Source of the DNA: Nesterenkonia sp. F
Lineage (GTDB): Bacteria; Actinomycetota; Actinomycetes; Actinomycetales; Micrococcaceae
Assembly: GCF_000220985.1 (NCBI RefSeq)
Contig: NZ_AFRW01000103.1
Span: 1-54,667 of the forward strand
Reading direction: 5' to 3'
DNA length: 54,667 nt
The translations under genes and the position numbers were made by a program. Below, one piece after another: positions 35,398-43,454 of the stretch. Positions within the stretch are counted from its first letter, which is position 1. Each line of letters opens with the position of its first letter. A model generated the notes under the pieces. It worked only from the letters and a program-made list of their open reading frames with translations. It was not told where the DNA came from and did not search any database.

Positions 35398-37113
35398 TCA
35401 CTCGCCGTCGTCGGAGCTGTCGTCGGAGCTGTCCTCGGAGTCGTCCCCGGCCGGCGACTGGGCCGTGTCCGGTCCGCCGTAGCTCGGCCCCGAGCCCCCG
35501 TCCTGCAGCGGGATCTCGACGACGACGTCGCCGGCCGGCCGCTCGCGGCCGGTGACCTCCTCGACGGTGACCACCAGGGAGCGGTGCTCGGCGAGGTCGT
35601 CGATCTCGATGATCTCCTCGTCGAGCTCCTCAGCAGTGTAGCTGCCCAGCGAAGCCGGCTGCGCCTGGGCATCGGCGGGCATCAGCCAGACCATGTAGGC
35701 CGCACCGTCGGGGGTGCCGACGTCGGAGAAGTCCGCGTAGCCGAGGTCCTCGGACTCGGCCAGCACCGCCGTCGCGCTGCCGCCCTGAGCGAGTTCCAGG
35801 CCCTCGAGGTGCTCGGCGTCGGGGGCCTCGTCGGCGATCTGCCGGACGTCGCCGCCGGCGATGACCCGCCAGATGAGCACGCCGGCGACGATCACGACCA
35901 GCGCGAGGGCGGTGAGGATCATCCACCGTTTCATCACCGGCTCGCGTCGACGCTCCTCCTCGGTCCCCTCGGAGAACTCCTCGACCATGCCCATGCCGAC
36001 CTCCTGGTCGCCCAGGTCCAGCAGCACCTCCTCGATGAGGTGCGACGGCGGACGCACCGGGTGGACGGTGAACACCTCCGCCAGCGAGCGGCGGGCGGCG
36101 AGCACACGAGTGTCCCACTCCTGGGCGACGTCGGACTCGGCGATGAGCGCCGACTCGTCGAGCAGGGCGCGCTGGCGCTCGTCGATGGCGTCCAGCGCAT
36201 AGACCTCGGCGAGCTCGACCAGTAGCCCCTTCTCCAGGTCGGCGGAGATCTCCCGGGTGAAGTTGCGATTGATCCCGGAGGAGCGCAGCACGTCCCGACG
36301 GGTCACGGCCGCCCGCAGGATCGGATCGACCTGCTCCTCGCGGGCGGTGCGCCGGCTGTGCAGCCGGGTCATGCCGTCGCGCAGCCGCGACTTCACCGCC
36401 GGGACCGCCGCGCCGACGGCCTCGGCGATCTCCCGGTGTGTGGCGCCGACCAGATAGCTCAGCGCGATGGCCTGGATCTGCGAGTCGGAGAGCGCCGAGA
36501 GGTCGTCGACGACCTCCTCCGGCAGTCCGCTGATGCCGCCCTCCTCGGTCACGACCTGCAGCGTGATCGGCGTCGCCTGCCCTTCGCGGAACCGCTCGAC
36601 CATGATGCGGTGCGCCAGCGGCACCAGCCACTCCAGCACCTGCTCGTACTCGTCGGGCCGGTAGCTGGCCTCGGCGTCGGCGTGCTCGTCGGTCAGCGAC
36701 TGCGAGGCCGCCGTCTGCAGCCGCAGGTCGCGGGCGCGCTCGCCGGCCTGGTCCCAGAGGTGTCGGTAGATCGCCACCGTCGCGGTGTCCGCACCGTCGG
36801 AGTCCTCGTGCATCAGCAGCGCCAGTCCGTGCACGACGTCGGCGGTGGCGTCGTAGAAGGCGGCGAAGGAGGCCTGATCGCCGGCGGCGGTGGCGCCGAG
36901 CAAGTCGGCCAGCGTCGGCTCCCGGTCGCCCGCGGCGGAGCCGTGCGGGGGCTCGAGCGGCGGTTCGGGCGTCGGCTCGGTCACCGTCGCGGAGGACGTC
37001 GCGGACTCAGCGGCCGCGGACCCCGCGTCCGGGGAGTTCTCGTGGTCGTGGGCCGCGCGGTCGTCGGCGTCGTCCCGGCGGCGGTCGTCAGGACGTGGGG
37101 AAGGGGTCTCCAT
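35398..37113 (-). CDS. ECF sigma factor fused to RskA-type transmembrane anti-sigma factor
   Basis: One 571-aa frame holds two normally separate proteins. After a disordered lead (1-65), residues 66-180 resemble sigma region 2 (GDQASFAAFYDATADVVHGL ... VLEWLVPLAHRIMVERFR). It has an insertion, and the usual acidic core-binding stretch is degenerate. Residues 200-252 are sigma region 4 with an HTH (ATHREIAEAVGAAVPAVKSR). Residues 298-366 resemble the cytosolic anti-sigma domain of RskA (AEVYALDAIDERQRALL). A TM helix spans 396-418, and 455-536 is the RskA exported domain (AAYMVWLMPADAQAQPASLG). A membrane-tethered, self-inhibited sigma factor is the natural reading. TAGACT lies 8 nt before the ATG. 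Confidence 0.8.
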   Translation of the reverse strand: METPSPRPDDRRRDDADDRAAHDHENSPDAGSAAAESATSSATVTEPTPEPPLEPPHGSAAGDREPTLADLLGATAAGDQASFAAFYDATADVVHGLALLMHEDSDGADTATVAIYRHLWDQAGERARDLRLQTAASQSLTDEHADAEASYRPDEYEQVLEWLVPLAHRIMVERFREGQATPITLQVVTEEGGISGLPEEVVDDLSALSDSQIQAIALSYLVGATHREIAEAVGAAVPAVKSRLRDGMTRLHSRRTAREEQVDPILRAAVTRRDVLRSSGINRNFTREISADLEKGLLVELAEVYALDAIDERQRALLDESALIAESDVAQEWDTRVLAARRSLAEVFTVHPVRPPSHLIEEVLLDLGDQEVGMGMVEEFSEGTEEERRREPVMKRWMILTALALVVIVAGVLIWRVIAGGDVRQIADEAPDAEHLEGLELAQGGSATAVLAESEDLGYADFSDVGTPDGAAYMVWLMPADAQAQPASLGSYTAEELDEEIIEIDDLAEHRSLVVTVEEVTGRERPAGDVVVEIPLQDGGSGPSYGGPDTAQSPAGDDSEDSSDDSSDDGE

Positions 37114-37121
37114 GATTCGCG

Positions 37122-37127
37122 AGTCTA
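37122..37127 (-). promoter_or_regulatory. -10 box of the sigma/anti-sigma fusion gene
   Basis: TAGACT on the minus strand, 8 nt before the ATG, would give a leaderless or nearly leaderless transcript. No ECF-type GGAAC/CGT pair is seen, so autoregulation by an ECF sigma factor is not supported. Confidence 0.4.
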
Positions 37128-37175
37128 GCGACCTGCGTCGGCGCCGGCGGGGACCGACGCGGGCCGCGGCGGACC

Positions 37176-37721
37176 TCAGGCGGCGCCGTCGAAGCCCTGC
37201 TGCCGCCAGGCCTCGTAGACGGCGATGGAGACCGAGTTCGCCAGGTTCAGCGAGCGTCGGGAGGGCAGCATCGGGATGCGCACCAGATCGGTGACACGGG
37301 CATCGGCCTTGACCTCGTCGTCCAGGCCCGTGGACTCGCGGCCGAAGAGCAGCACGTCGCCGTCGCGGTAGTCGATCGCAGTGTGGCTCGTGGTGCCCTC
37401 TCCGGTGAAGGCGAAGAGCCGCTCGGGGCGCAGCCGCTCCAGGGCGGTCTCCAGGTCCGGGTGCACGGTCAGCACCGCCAGATCATGGTAGTCGAGCCCG
37501 GCGCGCCTGAGCTTGGCGTCGGCGAAGTCGAAGCCGAGCGGCTCGGCCAGATGCAGCTCGGCGCCGGTCACCGCCGCCAGGCGGATCATGTTGCCGGTAT
37601 TGCCGGGGATCTCGGGCTGGTCGACCAGCACCCGCAGGCGCGGGCGGTCTGTCGGCGCATCGTGGGAGGTGTCGGGGGCGTCATCCGGAGCAGCGTCGGG
37701 GGTGTCGGGCATCTCAGGCAC
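37176..37721 (-). CDS. trmL: tRNA (cytidine(34)-2'-O)-methyltransferase TrmL
   Basis: A 181-aa SPOUT methyltransferase that 2'-O-methylates the wobble base of leucine tRNAs. LVDQPEIPGNTGNMIRLAAV near the N-terminus, LLFGRESTGL in the middle and IPMLPSRRSLNLANSVSIAV at the C-terminal knot are the three SpoU motifs. The N-terminal 25 residues are Asp/Ala-rich. TAGGAT (37729-37734) lies 7 nt before the GTG at 37721, fitting a leaderless start there; the first GTG of the frame, at 37727, would be upstream of that transcription start. Confidence 0.9.
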   Translation of the reverse strand: MPEMPDTPDAAPDDAPDTSHDAPTDRPRLRVLVDQPEIPGNTGNMIRLAAVTGAELHLAEPLGFDFADAKLRRAGLDYHDLAVLTVHPDLETALERLRPERLFAFTGEGTTSHTAIDYRDGDVLLFGRESTGLDDEVKADARVTDLVRIPMLPSRRSLNLANSVSIAVYEAWRQQGFDGAA

Positions 37722-37758
37722 GCCCACGATCCTAGCGATTCGAAGCGGGGAGCGCGCC

Positions 37759-38763
37759 TCAGCCGGTCACCGGCGACTCCAGCTGGCCGCGCAGCACGGC
37801 CAGCAGGTGGCGGTCGACGACGTTCGCCCGGGAGGAGACGGCCAGCTGGCCGGTGATCGCCCGCACCGCCCGTCCGGCGGCCAGCGGAACCCGACCGCCG
37901 GGACGCAGGGTCTCGACGACCGGGGAGAGCAGTCCGCCGTCGGGCGAGTGCAGGATCACCTGATGGCCGACGGTCAGCTCCGCGCGGCGGCCGTGCTCGT
38001 CGGCCAGCCGGCGGAAGAGCGTCTCCTGCAGCTGGGCGGCCTGCCCGGCGAGGTCCGGCAGAGTGATGGCCCGCCCGGCCGCGCGCAGCGTGGTCCCGTC
38101 CCAGGAGGCGGCGGCCGCCGGCACTTCGAGGGAGAAGACGACGACCAGCGCGTCGCCGCAGACCAGCACGTGCTCGGCGCGCTCGCCCTGCTTCGGCGGC
38201 CGGGCACGGCCCCTGCGGTCACGCTGGGGCGGCAGCAGATGGACGTCGTTGAACAGTCGCGCCGCCGGCAGCTCCTGCAGAACCTGACGCTCCAGCAGCT
38301 CGACGGTGCGCCGACGACGACGCAGCGATCTCCCGCCGCCGAAGAGCCCGCGGGAGGCGAACTCGCCGTGGACCTTCTGGCTGGTCAGCGGCAGCGAGAG
38401 CGGCTGCGGGGAGGACAGCTCCGGCTCATAGACCACCGCTCGGTGCGCCGCCCCCGAGGGAGCCGCACGTTCGGCCCCGCGCGCGGCGCCGGCCGCCGTC
38501 GGCGCAGTCCAGGACGGGGTGTCGTCGGCCGGCTCGGCGCCGCCGGTCCGTCCGCGTCGCCGGTCGTAGTCCGCCCGGGTCTCGGTCGATCCGAGGATCT
38601 CCCACGCCTGCTGGATGCGCTGGAACTGCTCGTCGGTGCCGCCGCGGTCGGGATGGGTCTCGCGGGCACGCCGCCGGTAGGCGGTGCGGATGGCCGCGGC
38701 GTCGGCGTCGGGCGCGACGCCGAGCACCGCGTAGAGGTCGGAATCGGGGGAGGGGGAGCTCAT
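37759..38763 (-). CDS. J-domain protein with unrecognised C-terminal domain
   Basis: A 334-aa protein. Residues 9-66 form a DnaJ J-domain with HPD at 37-39 (ARETHPDRGG) and EILGSTETRADYD, so it should stimulate a DnaK-type ATPase. There is no Gly/Phe region or zinc finger. Residues about 145-330 are a mixed domain: a basic patch SLRRRRRTVELLERQVLQEL, then AARLFNDVHLLPP and ERAEHVLVCGDALVVVFSLE. This arrangement faintly recalls NERD nuclease-related domains, without an obvious D-ExK active site. It is divergent from the cysteine desulfurase, whose promoter shares its 44-bp upstream region. Confidence 0.7.
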   Translation of the reverse strand: MSSPSPDSDLYAVLGVAPDADAAAIRTAYRRRARETHPDRGGTDEQFQRIQQAWEILGSTETRADYDRRRGRTGGAEPADDTPSWTAPTAAGAARGAERAAPSGAAHRAVVYEPELSSPQPLSLPLTSQKVHGEFASRGLFGGGRSLRRRRRTVELLERQVLQELPAARLFNDVHLLPPQRDRRGRARPPKQGERAEHVLVCGDALVVVFSLEVPAAAASWDGTTLRAAGRAITLPDLAGQAAQLQETLFRRLADEHGRRAELTVGHQVILHSPDGGLLSPVVETLRPGGRVPLAAGRAVRAITGQLAVSSRANVVDRHLLAVLRGQLESPVTG

Positions 38764-38769
38764 CTCCCG

Positions 38770-38797
38770 TTCACGATAGCGCCTCCGCCCGTAGAAT
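38770..38797 (+). promoter_or_regulatory. Promoter of the cysteine desulfurase gene
   Basis: TTCACG (38770-38775) and TAGAAT (38792-38797) are spaced 16 bp. Transcription should begin about 3 nt before the ATG. The minus strand of the same gap carries TATCGT, a possible -10 for the divergent J-domain gene. Confidence 0.5.
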
Positions 38798-38807
38798 CGG
38801 TGCCACG

Positions 38808-40034
38808 ATGACGACGACCTCCCGGTACTTCGACCATGCCGCGACCACGCCCATGAAGCCGGCGGCGCTGGACGCGCTCACCGAGACGCTGACCGCCGCG
38901 GAGCCGCGGCTGGCCAACCCCTCCTCGCTGCACGGCTCGGGACGTCGGGCCCGGCTGGCGGTCGACTCCGCCCGGGCGAGGCTGGCGGCCGCGCTGGGCG
39001 CCGACGCCTCCGAGGTCATCCTCACCTCAGGGGGCACAGAGGCCGACAACCTGGCGCTGAAGGGTCTCTACTGGCACCGTCGCGACCAGGATCCGCGGCG
39101 CGTCCGCATCCTGCTCACCGGCATCGAGCATCATGCCGTGCTGGACACTGTCGAATGGCTCGAGGCTCATGAGGGTGCCGAGCTGGTCTTCGCGCCCGTC
39201 GACGCCGACGGGATCGTCGACGTCGACGTCTTCGCCGCGCAGCTGGCCGAGGCGCCGGAGTCGATCGCGCTGGCCACGCTGATGTGGGCGAACAACGAGG
39301 TCGGCGCGATCCAGCCGGTGGCCGAGATCGCCGCGCGCTGCGCCGAGCACGAGGTCCCGCTGCACACCGACGCCGTCCAGGCCTTCGGCTCCGAGCCCGC
39401 CGGCGCCGCCCCGGTGGACTTCGCCGCCTCCGGGGCGGCCACGCTGGCGGTCAGTGCGCACAAGATCGGCGGGCCGGTCGGCGTCGGCGCGCTGCTGGTC
39501 CGCCGCGACGTCGCCCTGACCCCGGTCCTGCACGGCGGCGGGCAGGAGCGCGACATCCGCTCCGGCACTCTCGACGTCGCCGGACTGAGCGCCTTCGCCG
39601 CCGTGGCCGAGGAGACCGTGGGCTCGCGGGCCGGGGAGACCCGACGGCTGGCCGGGCTCCGCGACCGGCTGCTGGCCGCCGTCGAGGGTCTCGACGGGGT
39701 GCATCTGCGCGGACCGGATCCCCGGGTGCACCCGGAGCGGCGGCTGGCGAACAACCTGCATCTCACCGTCGACGGCGCCGAGGGAGACTCGCTGCTGTTC
39801 ATGCTCGACATGGCCGGCTTCGACACCGCCACCGGCTCGGCCTGCACCGCCGGAGTGCCGCGGCCCTCGCACGTGCTGCTGGCGATGGGACTGGGCGAGG
39901 ACGTCGCCCGAGGCGCCCAGCGCTTCACGCTGGGGCACACGACCACCGAGGACGACGTCGGGGCGCTGATCGCCGCGCTGCCGGAGATCGTCTCCCGGGC
40001 ACGGGCGGCGGGCATGGCCGGCGACCGACGCTGA
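38808..40034 (+). CDS. Cysteine desulfurase (IscS/NifS family)
   Basis: A 408-aa PLP-dependent enzyme that removes sulfur from cysteine as a protein persulfide. YFDHAATTPMKPAAL opens the protein. PLP is bound by Lys219 in SAHKIGGPVGVGALLV, and the active-site Cys346 is in ATGSACTAGVPRPSHVLLAMG, on a short loop as in group I enzymes. The mnmA gene lies a few genes away, as in mycobacteria, so sulfur delivery to tRNA 2-thiouridine is the likely job; Fe-S assembly is an alternative. The gene ends beside the 66-bp palindrome. Confidence 0.93.
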   Translation: MTTTSRYFDHAATTPMKPAALDALTETLTAAEPRLANPSSLHGSGRRARLAVDSARARLAAALGADASEVILTSGGTEADNLALKGLYWHRRDQDPRRVRILLTGIEHHAVLDTVEWLEAHEGAELVFAPVDADGIVDVDVFAAQLAEAPESIALATLMWANNEVGAIQPVAEIAARCAEHEVPLHTDAVQAFGSEPAGAAPVDFAASGAATLAVSAHKIGGPVGVGALLVRRDVALTPVLHGGGQERDIRSGTLDVAGLSAFAAVAEETVGSRAGETRRLAGLRDRLLAAVEGLDGVHLRGPDPRVHPERRLANNLHLTVDGAEGDSLLFMLDMAGFDTATGSACTAGVPRPSHVLLAMGLGEDVARGAQRFTLGHTTTEDDVGALIAALPEIVSRARAAGMAGDRR

Positions 40035-40063
40035 GGCGGACCCGGAGGGCGCTCTCTCTCCAG

Positions 40064-40129
40064 GTGTCACGTCCGCACCCAGTTGTCACGTCGCTGCAGG
40101 CTCGTGACAACCGGGGCAGGACGTGACAC
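40064..40129. repeat. 66-bp palindrome with 27-bp arms
   Basis: The left arm 40064-40090 begins GTGTCACGTCC and ends GTTGTCACG. The right arm 40103-40129, read on the other strand, begins GTGTCACGTCC and ends GTTGTCACG, with mismatches only in the centre of the arm. The 12-bp loop contains CTGCAG. TGTCACG thus occurs four times, twice on each strand. It sits between convergent genes (cysteine desulfurase and DinB-like) and may be a bidirectional terminator, a REP-type repeat or a protein-binding array. Confidence 0.65.
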
Positions 40130-40149
40130 TCGGGGAGGGGGCCTGGGGC

Positions 40150-40638
40150 TCAGCGACCGGGGCCGTCCACCACGTCGCGGGTGATCTCCGCATGCCCCAG
40201 GTGCTGGCAGACCTCCTCGAAGACGTGCAGCAGCACTCCGCGGCAGCTGGCCGTCCAGGGGTGGTCCCGCCCGGCGGGCACAGCCGCAGGCGCGGCGTCC
40301 AGATCCGTGGCGGCGACGTCGTCGAGGAAGTCCGCGCGGGTGTGCGAGGCGAGGGCCAGGGCGTCGGCCACCGGCATCCGCGCGGTGAACTCGGCGTCCC
40401 GGTCGCGGGGGACGGGGAGGCCGCGGTTCACCGAGCACGACCAGCGGCGCATCATGCCGCACACGTGGACGAGCAGCTGGATCGGGGAGTTCATCGTCTC
40501 CGGCCTGCCGGCGGCGGGCACGGCGTTCGCCGTCGCATCGTCGCCGGAGGCGACCAGCTCCACCAGCTCGTCGAACTTCGTCAGGATGAACGCGACCAGC
40601 ACCTCGTCGTCGTGCGGAACTCCGTCAGTCGCCGGCAT
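40150..40638 (-). CDS. DinB / mycothiol-dependent maleylpyruvate isomerase-like protein
   Basis: A 162-aa four-helix protein. The metal-binding His pattern of the DinB/DUF664 superfamily is visible: LVHVCGMMRRW (about residues 56-66) and LLHVFEEVCQHLGHAEITRD near the C-terminus. In actinobacteria this group includes mycothiol-dependent S-transferases and uncharacterised relatives. The reaction cannot be assigned. It follows the MetE-like gene by 10 bp on the same strand, with AGGAA upstream of its ATG, so it is probably the last gene of the mnmA operon. Confidence 0.75.
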   Translation of the reverse strand: MPATDGVPHDDEVLVAFILTKFDELVELVASGDDATANAVPAAGRPETMNSPIQLLVHVCGMMRRWSCSVNRGLPVPRDRDAEFTARMPVADALALASHTRADFLDDVAATDLDAAPAAVPAGRDHPWTASCRGVLLHVFEEVCQHLGHAEITRDVVDGPGR

Positions 40639-40648
40639 GGCGTTCCTG

Positions 40649-41758
40649 TCAGCCTCCCATCCGGTCGGTCAGCGCCTCGGCGGCGTCGCGGATGCGGGTC
40701 GCCGCCCGCAGCGCCTCGGTCTCCCGGGCCTCGGCCAGCTGAGCGTGGTGGGCGGCGTCGAAGGGGGTCAGCAGCATCGCCGCCAGCGACGACGGCGCCA
40801 TGCCCAGCCGGTGCCAGGGCTGGGCGAGCCGGGCGGCCAGCGTGCTGACCTCCGGCACTGCGGCCGGCGTCGAAGCGTCGACGCCGACGACCTCGCCCGG
40901 ATGCAGCAGCCCGGCGAGGAACTCCACTCCCTGCTCGGCCAGCGTCGCGGCGCGCTCCCAGTCGGCGGTGTCCAGCCGGGTCACCGGCAGGCCGAAGCCG
41001 TCGACGCGCTCGTCGCCGCGGGTCAGATGGTCTTCGAGGTGCTCGGCGGCGACCGGCGCGCCGAGGTCCAGCAGGATGCGCTCGGCGCCGGCGGCGCGCA
41101 CCGCGGCGGCGACCTCGCCGATCATCCGGCGGGTCTCGTCGCGCGGCAGCGAGCGGATCGTGCGGTAGCCGCTGACCGTGGGCACCGCGCCGGCACGGAC
41201 CCGTGAATGGTCCGCCTCGTCCAGCACCACCGTCAGCGAGGACGGCTGGCAGGCGCGTCGCACGTGGGCCAGATGCTCGCCGAGGCCGGCGGCCAGCGAG
41301 GCGGCGACGTCGCGTCGGGCGCCGTGATCGACCAGGACCTTCTCGCCGGAGGGCACGGCCAGCTGCGCGGCCAGGCTGACCGGACCCAGCAGGTGCAGCA
41401 CCAGGCCTGGGGCGCCGTCGGCGTGGGCGCCGGATTCGGCGGCGGCGCCGCGCACATCGGCGACGGCGTCGACGTCGGCGGTCAGCTGCCTCTCGGCCCG
41501 CTGCCGGTCGGCGCCGGGGCGCTGGGTGAGTCGCCAGCCGTAGGAGGTCAGCTCGGCGGGCAGCTCGCTGAGCAGCGCCGTCGCACGGCCCAGCTGCGTG
41601 CCGTGATGGCCGCGGCGGGGCAGGGCCGGCAGCGAGGGCAGATGCGGAGCGGCCAGCTCGGCCTCCAGGCGCTCGGCGACGCCGGGCATGGCGAGACCGG
41701 GCATCGTCGCCGGCGCGGAGGCGGTCACCTGCGTCGCGGAGGAGGGGCGCGGGCTCAT
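40649..41758 (-). CDS. MetE-like (cobalamin-independent methionine synthase family) protein
   Basis: A 369-aa protein resembling the C-terminal barrel of cobalamin-independent methionine synthase and the uncharacterised mycobacterial protein coded between ligA and mnmA. LPSLPALPRRGHHGTQLGRA and LVLHLLGPVSLAAQL near the N-terminus, and ILLDLGAPVAAEHLEDHL later, fit that group. It has half the length of MetE, and the MetE zinc-site residues cannot be located with confidence, so methionine synthesis itself is doubtful. The start ATG overlaps the chorismate mutase stop (ATGA). Confidence 0.7.
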   Translation of the reverse strand: MSPRPSSATQVTASAPATMPGLAMPGVAERLEAELAAPHLPSLPALPRRGHHGTQLGRATALLSELPAELTSYGWRLTQRPGADRQRAERQLTADVDAVADVRGAAAESGAHADGAPGLVLHLLGPVSLAAQLAVPSGEKVLVDHGARRDVAASLAAGLGEHLAHVRRACQPSSLTVVLDEADHSRVRAGAVPTVSGYRTIRSLPRDETRRMIGEVAAAVRAAGAERILLDLGAPVAAEHLEDHLTRGDERVDGFGLPVTRLDTADWERAATLAEQGVEFLAGLLHPGEVVGVDASTPAAVPEVSTLAARLAQPWHRLGMAPSSLAAMLLTPFDAAHHAQLAEARETEALRAATRIRDAAEALTDRMGG

Positions 41759-42183
41759 CGGGCGTCGTCGGCGGTCGGCTCGACGTCGGCCGCCCCGGCG
41801 ACGTCCGGGGCGGAGGAGCCGCCTGGAGCCGCGTCGGCGGAGGAGGCCGAGATCGCCTGGTGGTGGCGGATGACCTCCTCGATGATGAAGTTCAGGAACT
41901 TCTCGGCGAAGTCCGGGTCCAGCTGCGCGTCCTCGGCCAGACGCTTCAGACGCTCGATCTGCCGGCGCTCGCGGGCCGGGTCGGCCGGCGGCAGGTCGTG
42001 GTTCGCCTTGAGCACCCCGACCCGCTGGGTGGCCTTGAACCGCTCGGCGAGCAGATACACCAGGGTCGCGTCGATGTTGTCGATGCTGGCGCGCATGGCC
42101 AGCAGCTCGTCGAGGACCTCGGGGTCGACGCGGCCGGCGGCGTCGCCGCCGCGCGCATCCGGCGTATCAGGCATGGAGCTCAT
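41755..42183 (-). CDS. AroQ-type chorismate mutase
   Basis: Chorismate mutase converts chorismate to prephenate at the head of phenylalanine and tyrosine synthesis. The 142-aa protein has the three-helix AroQ pattern: LLAMRASIDNIDATLVYLLA, ERFKATQRVGVLKANH, and RERRQIERLKRLAEDAQLDP, with the expected Arg, Lys and Glu positions. About 30 Ala/Asp/Ser-rich residues follow the domain. Its ATG lies 10 bp after the mnmA stop. TAGGCT (42191-42196), which includes that stop codon, sits 7 nt upstream and could act as an internal leaderless promoter; GGAG in the spacer could also be a ribosome site. Confidence 0.9.
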   Translation of the reverse strand: MSSMPDTPDARGGDAAGRVDPEVLDELLAMRASIDNIDATLVYLLAERFKATQRVGVLKANHDLPPADPARERRQIERLKRLAEDAQLDPDFAEKFLNFIIEEVIRHHQAISASSADAAPGGSSAPDVAGAADVEPTADDAR

Positions 42184-42193
42184 GGTCTCCAGC

Positions 42194-43342
42194 CTAATCG
42201 GCGCCGACCGGTTCGTAGTGGTGCGACCGGGCGGTGTCGATGGTGGCCTGCCCCAGCACGCGGGTCCCCTGGTACATCACCGCCGTCTGGCCGGGCGCGA
42301 CGCCCGTCAGCGGCTCGACCAGCTCGACGATCAGCCGTGAGGCGCCGTCCTCGGTCTCCGGCTCCTGGGACTCGACGCGGGCGCGGGCGGGGACCGGGTC
42401 GGCGTGGGCGCGGATCTGCAGCTCGACGTCGAACCAGGCGCCGGCGACCGCCTCGGCCACCGGCTCGCCGGCCCAGGAGAGCCGGATGCCGGTCAGCCCG
42501 TCGATCTCCAGCATCTCCTTCGGCCCGGCGACGACGGTGTTCTCCTTCGGCCGGACCTCGAGCACATAGCGCGGCTTGCCGTCGGCGGCGGGGCGGCCGA
42601 GCTGCAGGCCGCGGCGCTGCCCGACGGTGTAGGCCTGCGACCCGCCGTGCTCGCCGATCGTCTCCCCGTCGGGATCGACGATGGGTCCGTCCTGCAGATC
42701 GATCTGTTCGGCCAGCCAGCCGCGGGTGTCGCCGTCGGGGATGAAGCAGATGTCGTGGGAGTCGGGCTTCTTCGCCACGGAGAGGCCGCGCTCGGCGGCC
42801 TCGGTGCGGACCAGCTCCTTCGACGGCGTCTCGCCCAGCGGGAACCAGCAGTGGCGCAGCTGCTCGTGGGTGAGCACGCCGAGCACATAGGACTGGTCCT
42901 TCGTCCAGGTCGCCGCACGGTGCAGCTGCCGGTCCCCGTGCTCGTCGGTGATCACCGTGGCGTAGTGGCCGGTGACCACGGCGTCGAAGCCCAGCGCGAT
43001 GGCCTTGTCCAGCAGCGCTTCGAACTTGATCTTCTCGTTGCACCGCATGCACGGATTCGGCGTGCGTCCGGCGGCGTACTCGGCGATGAAGTCGTCGACG
43101 ACGTCCTCCTTGAACCGTGCCGAGAAGTCCCAGACGTAGAAGGGGATGCCCAGCGTCTCGCAGGCGCGCCAGGCGTCGGAGGAGTCCTCGATGGTGCAGC
43201 AGCCGCGCGAGCCGGTGCGCAGCGTTCCGGGCATGCGGGAGAGCGCCAGATGCACCCCGACCACCTCGTGGCCGGCATCGACGGCGCGGGCGGCGGCGAC
43301 GGCGGAGTCGACGCCTCCGGACATGGCAGCGAGAATCTTCAC
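42194..43342 (-). CDS. mnmA: tRNA-specific 2-thiouridylase MnmA
   Basis: MnmA adds the 2-thio group to the wobble uridine of Lys, Glu and Gln tRNAs. The 382-aa protein has the PP-loop [13 protein letters not shown] (5-17), the catalytic Cys101 in [12 protein letters not shown] and the persulfide Cys199 in [10 protein letters not shown], equal in spacing to the E. coli pair. Length is normal. The start codon is GTG with TAGCGT 6 nt upstream, fitting a leaderless transcript. It probably heads an operon with chorismate mutase, the MetE-like gene and the DinB-like gene, and works with the nearby desulfurase. Confidence 0.95.
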   Translation of the reverse strand: MKILAAMSGGVDSAVAAARAVDAGHEVVGVHLALSRMPGTLRTGSRGCCTIEDSSDAWRACETLGIPFYVWDFSARFKEDVVDDFIAEYAAGRTPNPCMRCNEKIKFEALLDKAIALGFDAVVTGHYATVITDEHGDRQLHRAATWTKDQSYVLGVLTHEQLRHCWFPLGETPSKELVRTEAAERGLSVAKKPDSHDICFIPDGDTRGWLAEQIDLQDGPIVDPDGETIGEHGGSQAYTVGQRRGLQLGRPAADGKPRYVLEVRPKENTVVAGPKEMLEIDGLTGIRLSWAGEPVAEAVAGAWFDVELQIRAHADPVPARARVESQEPETEDGASRLIVELVEPLTGVAPGQTAVMYQGTRVLGQATIDTARSHHYEPVGAD

Positions 43343-43454
43343 CCTTCAACGCTACGCGGGCGGCACCGCGGGCGGCAAAGTCCCGTCGCCGGGGCGCGAA
43401 CCGGACGAAGGATCGGGGTCGGCGGGGCCCGGACGGTCCAGCTCGACGTCGAGC

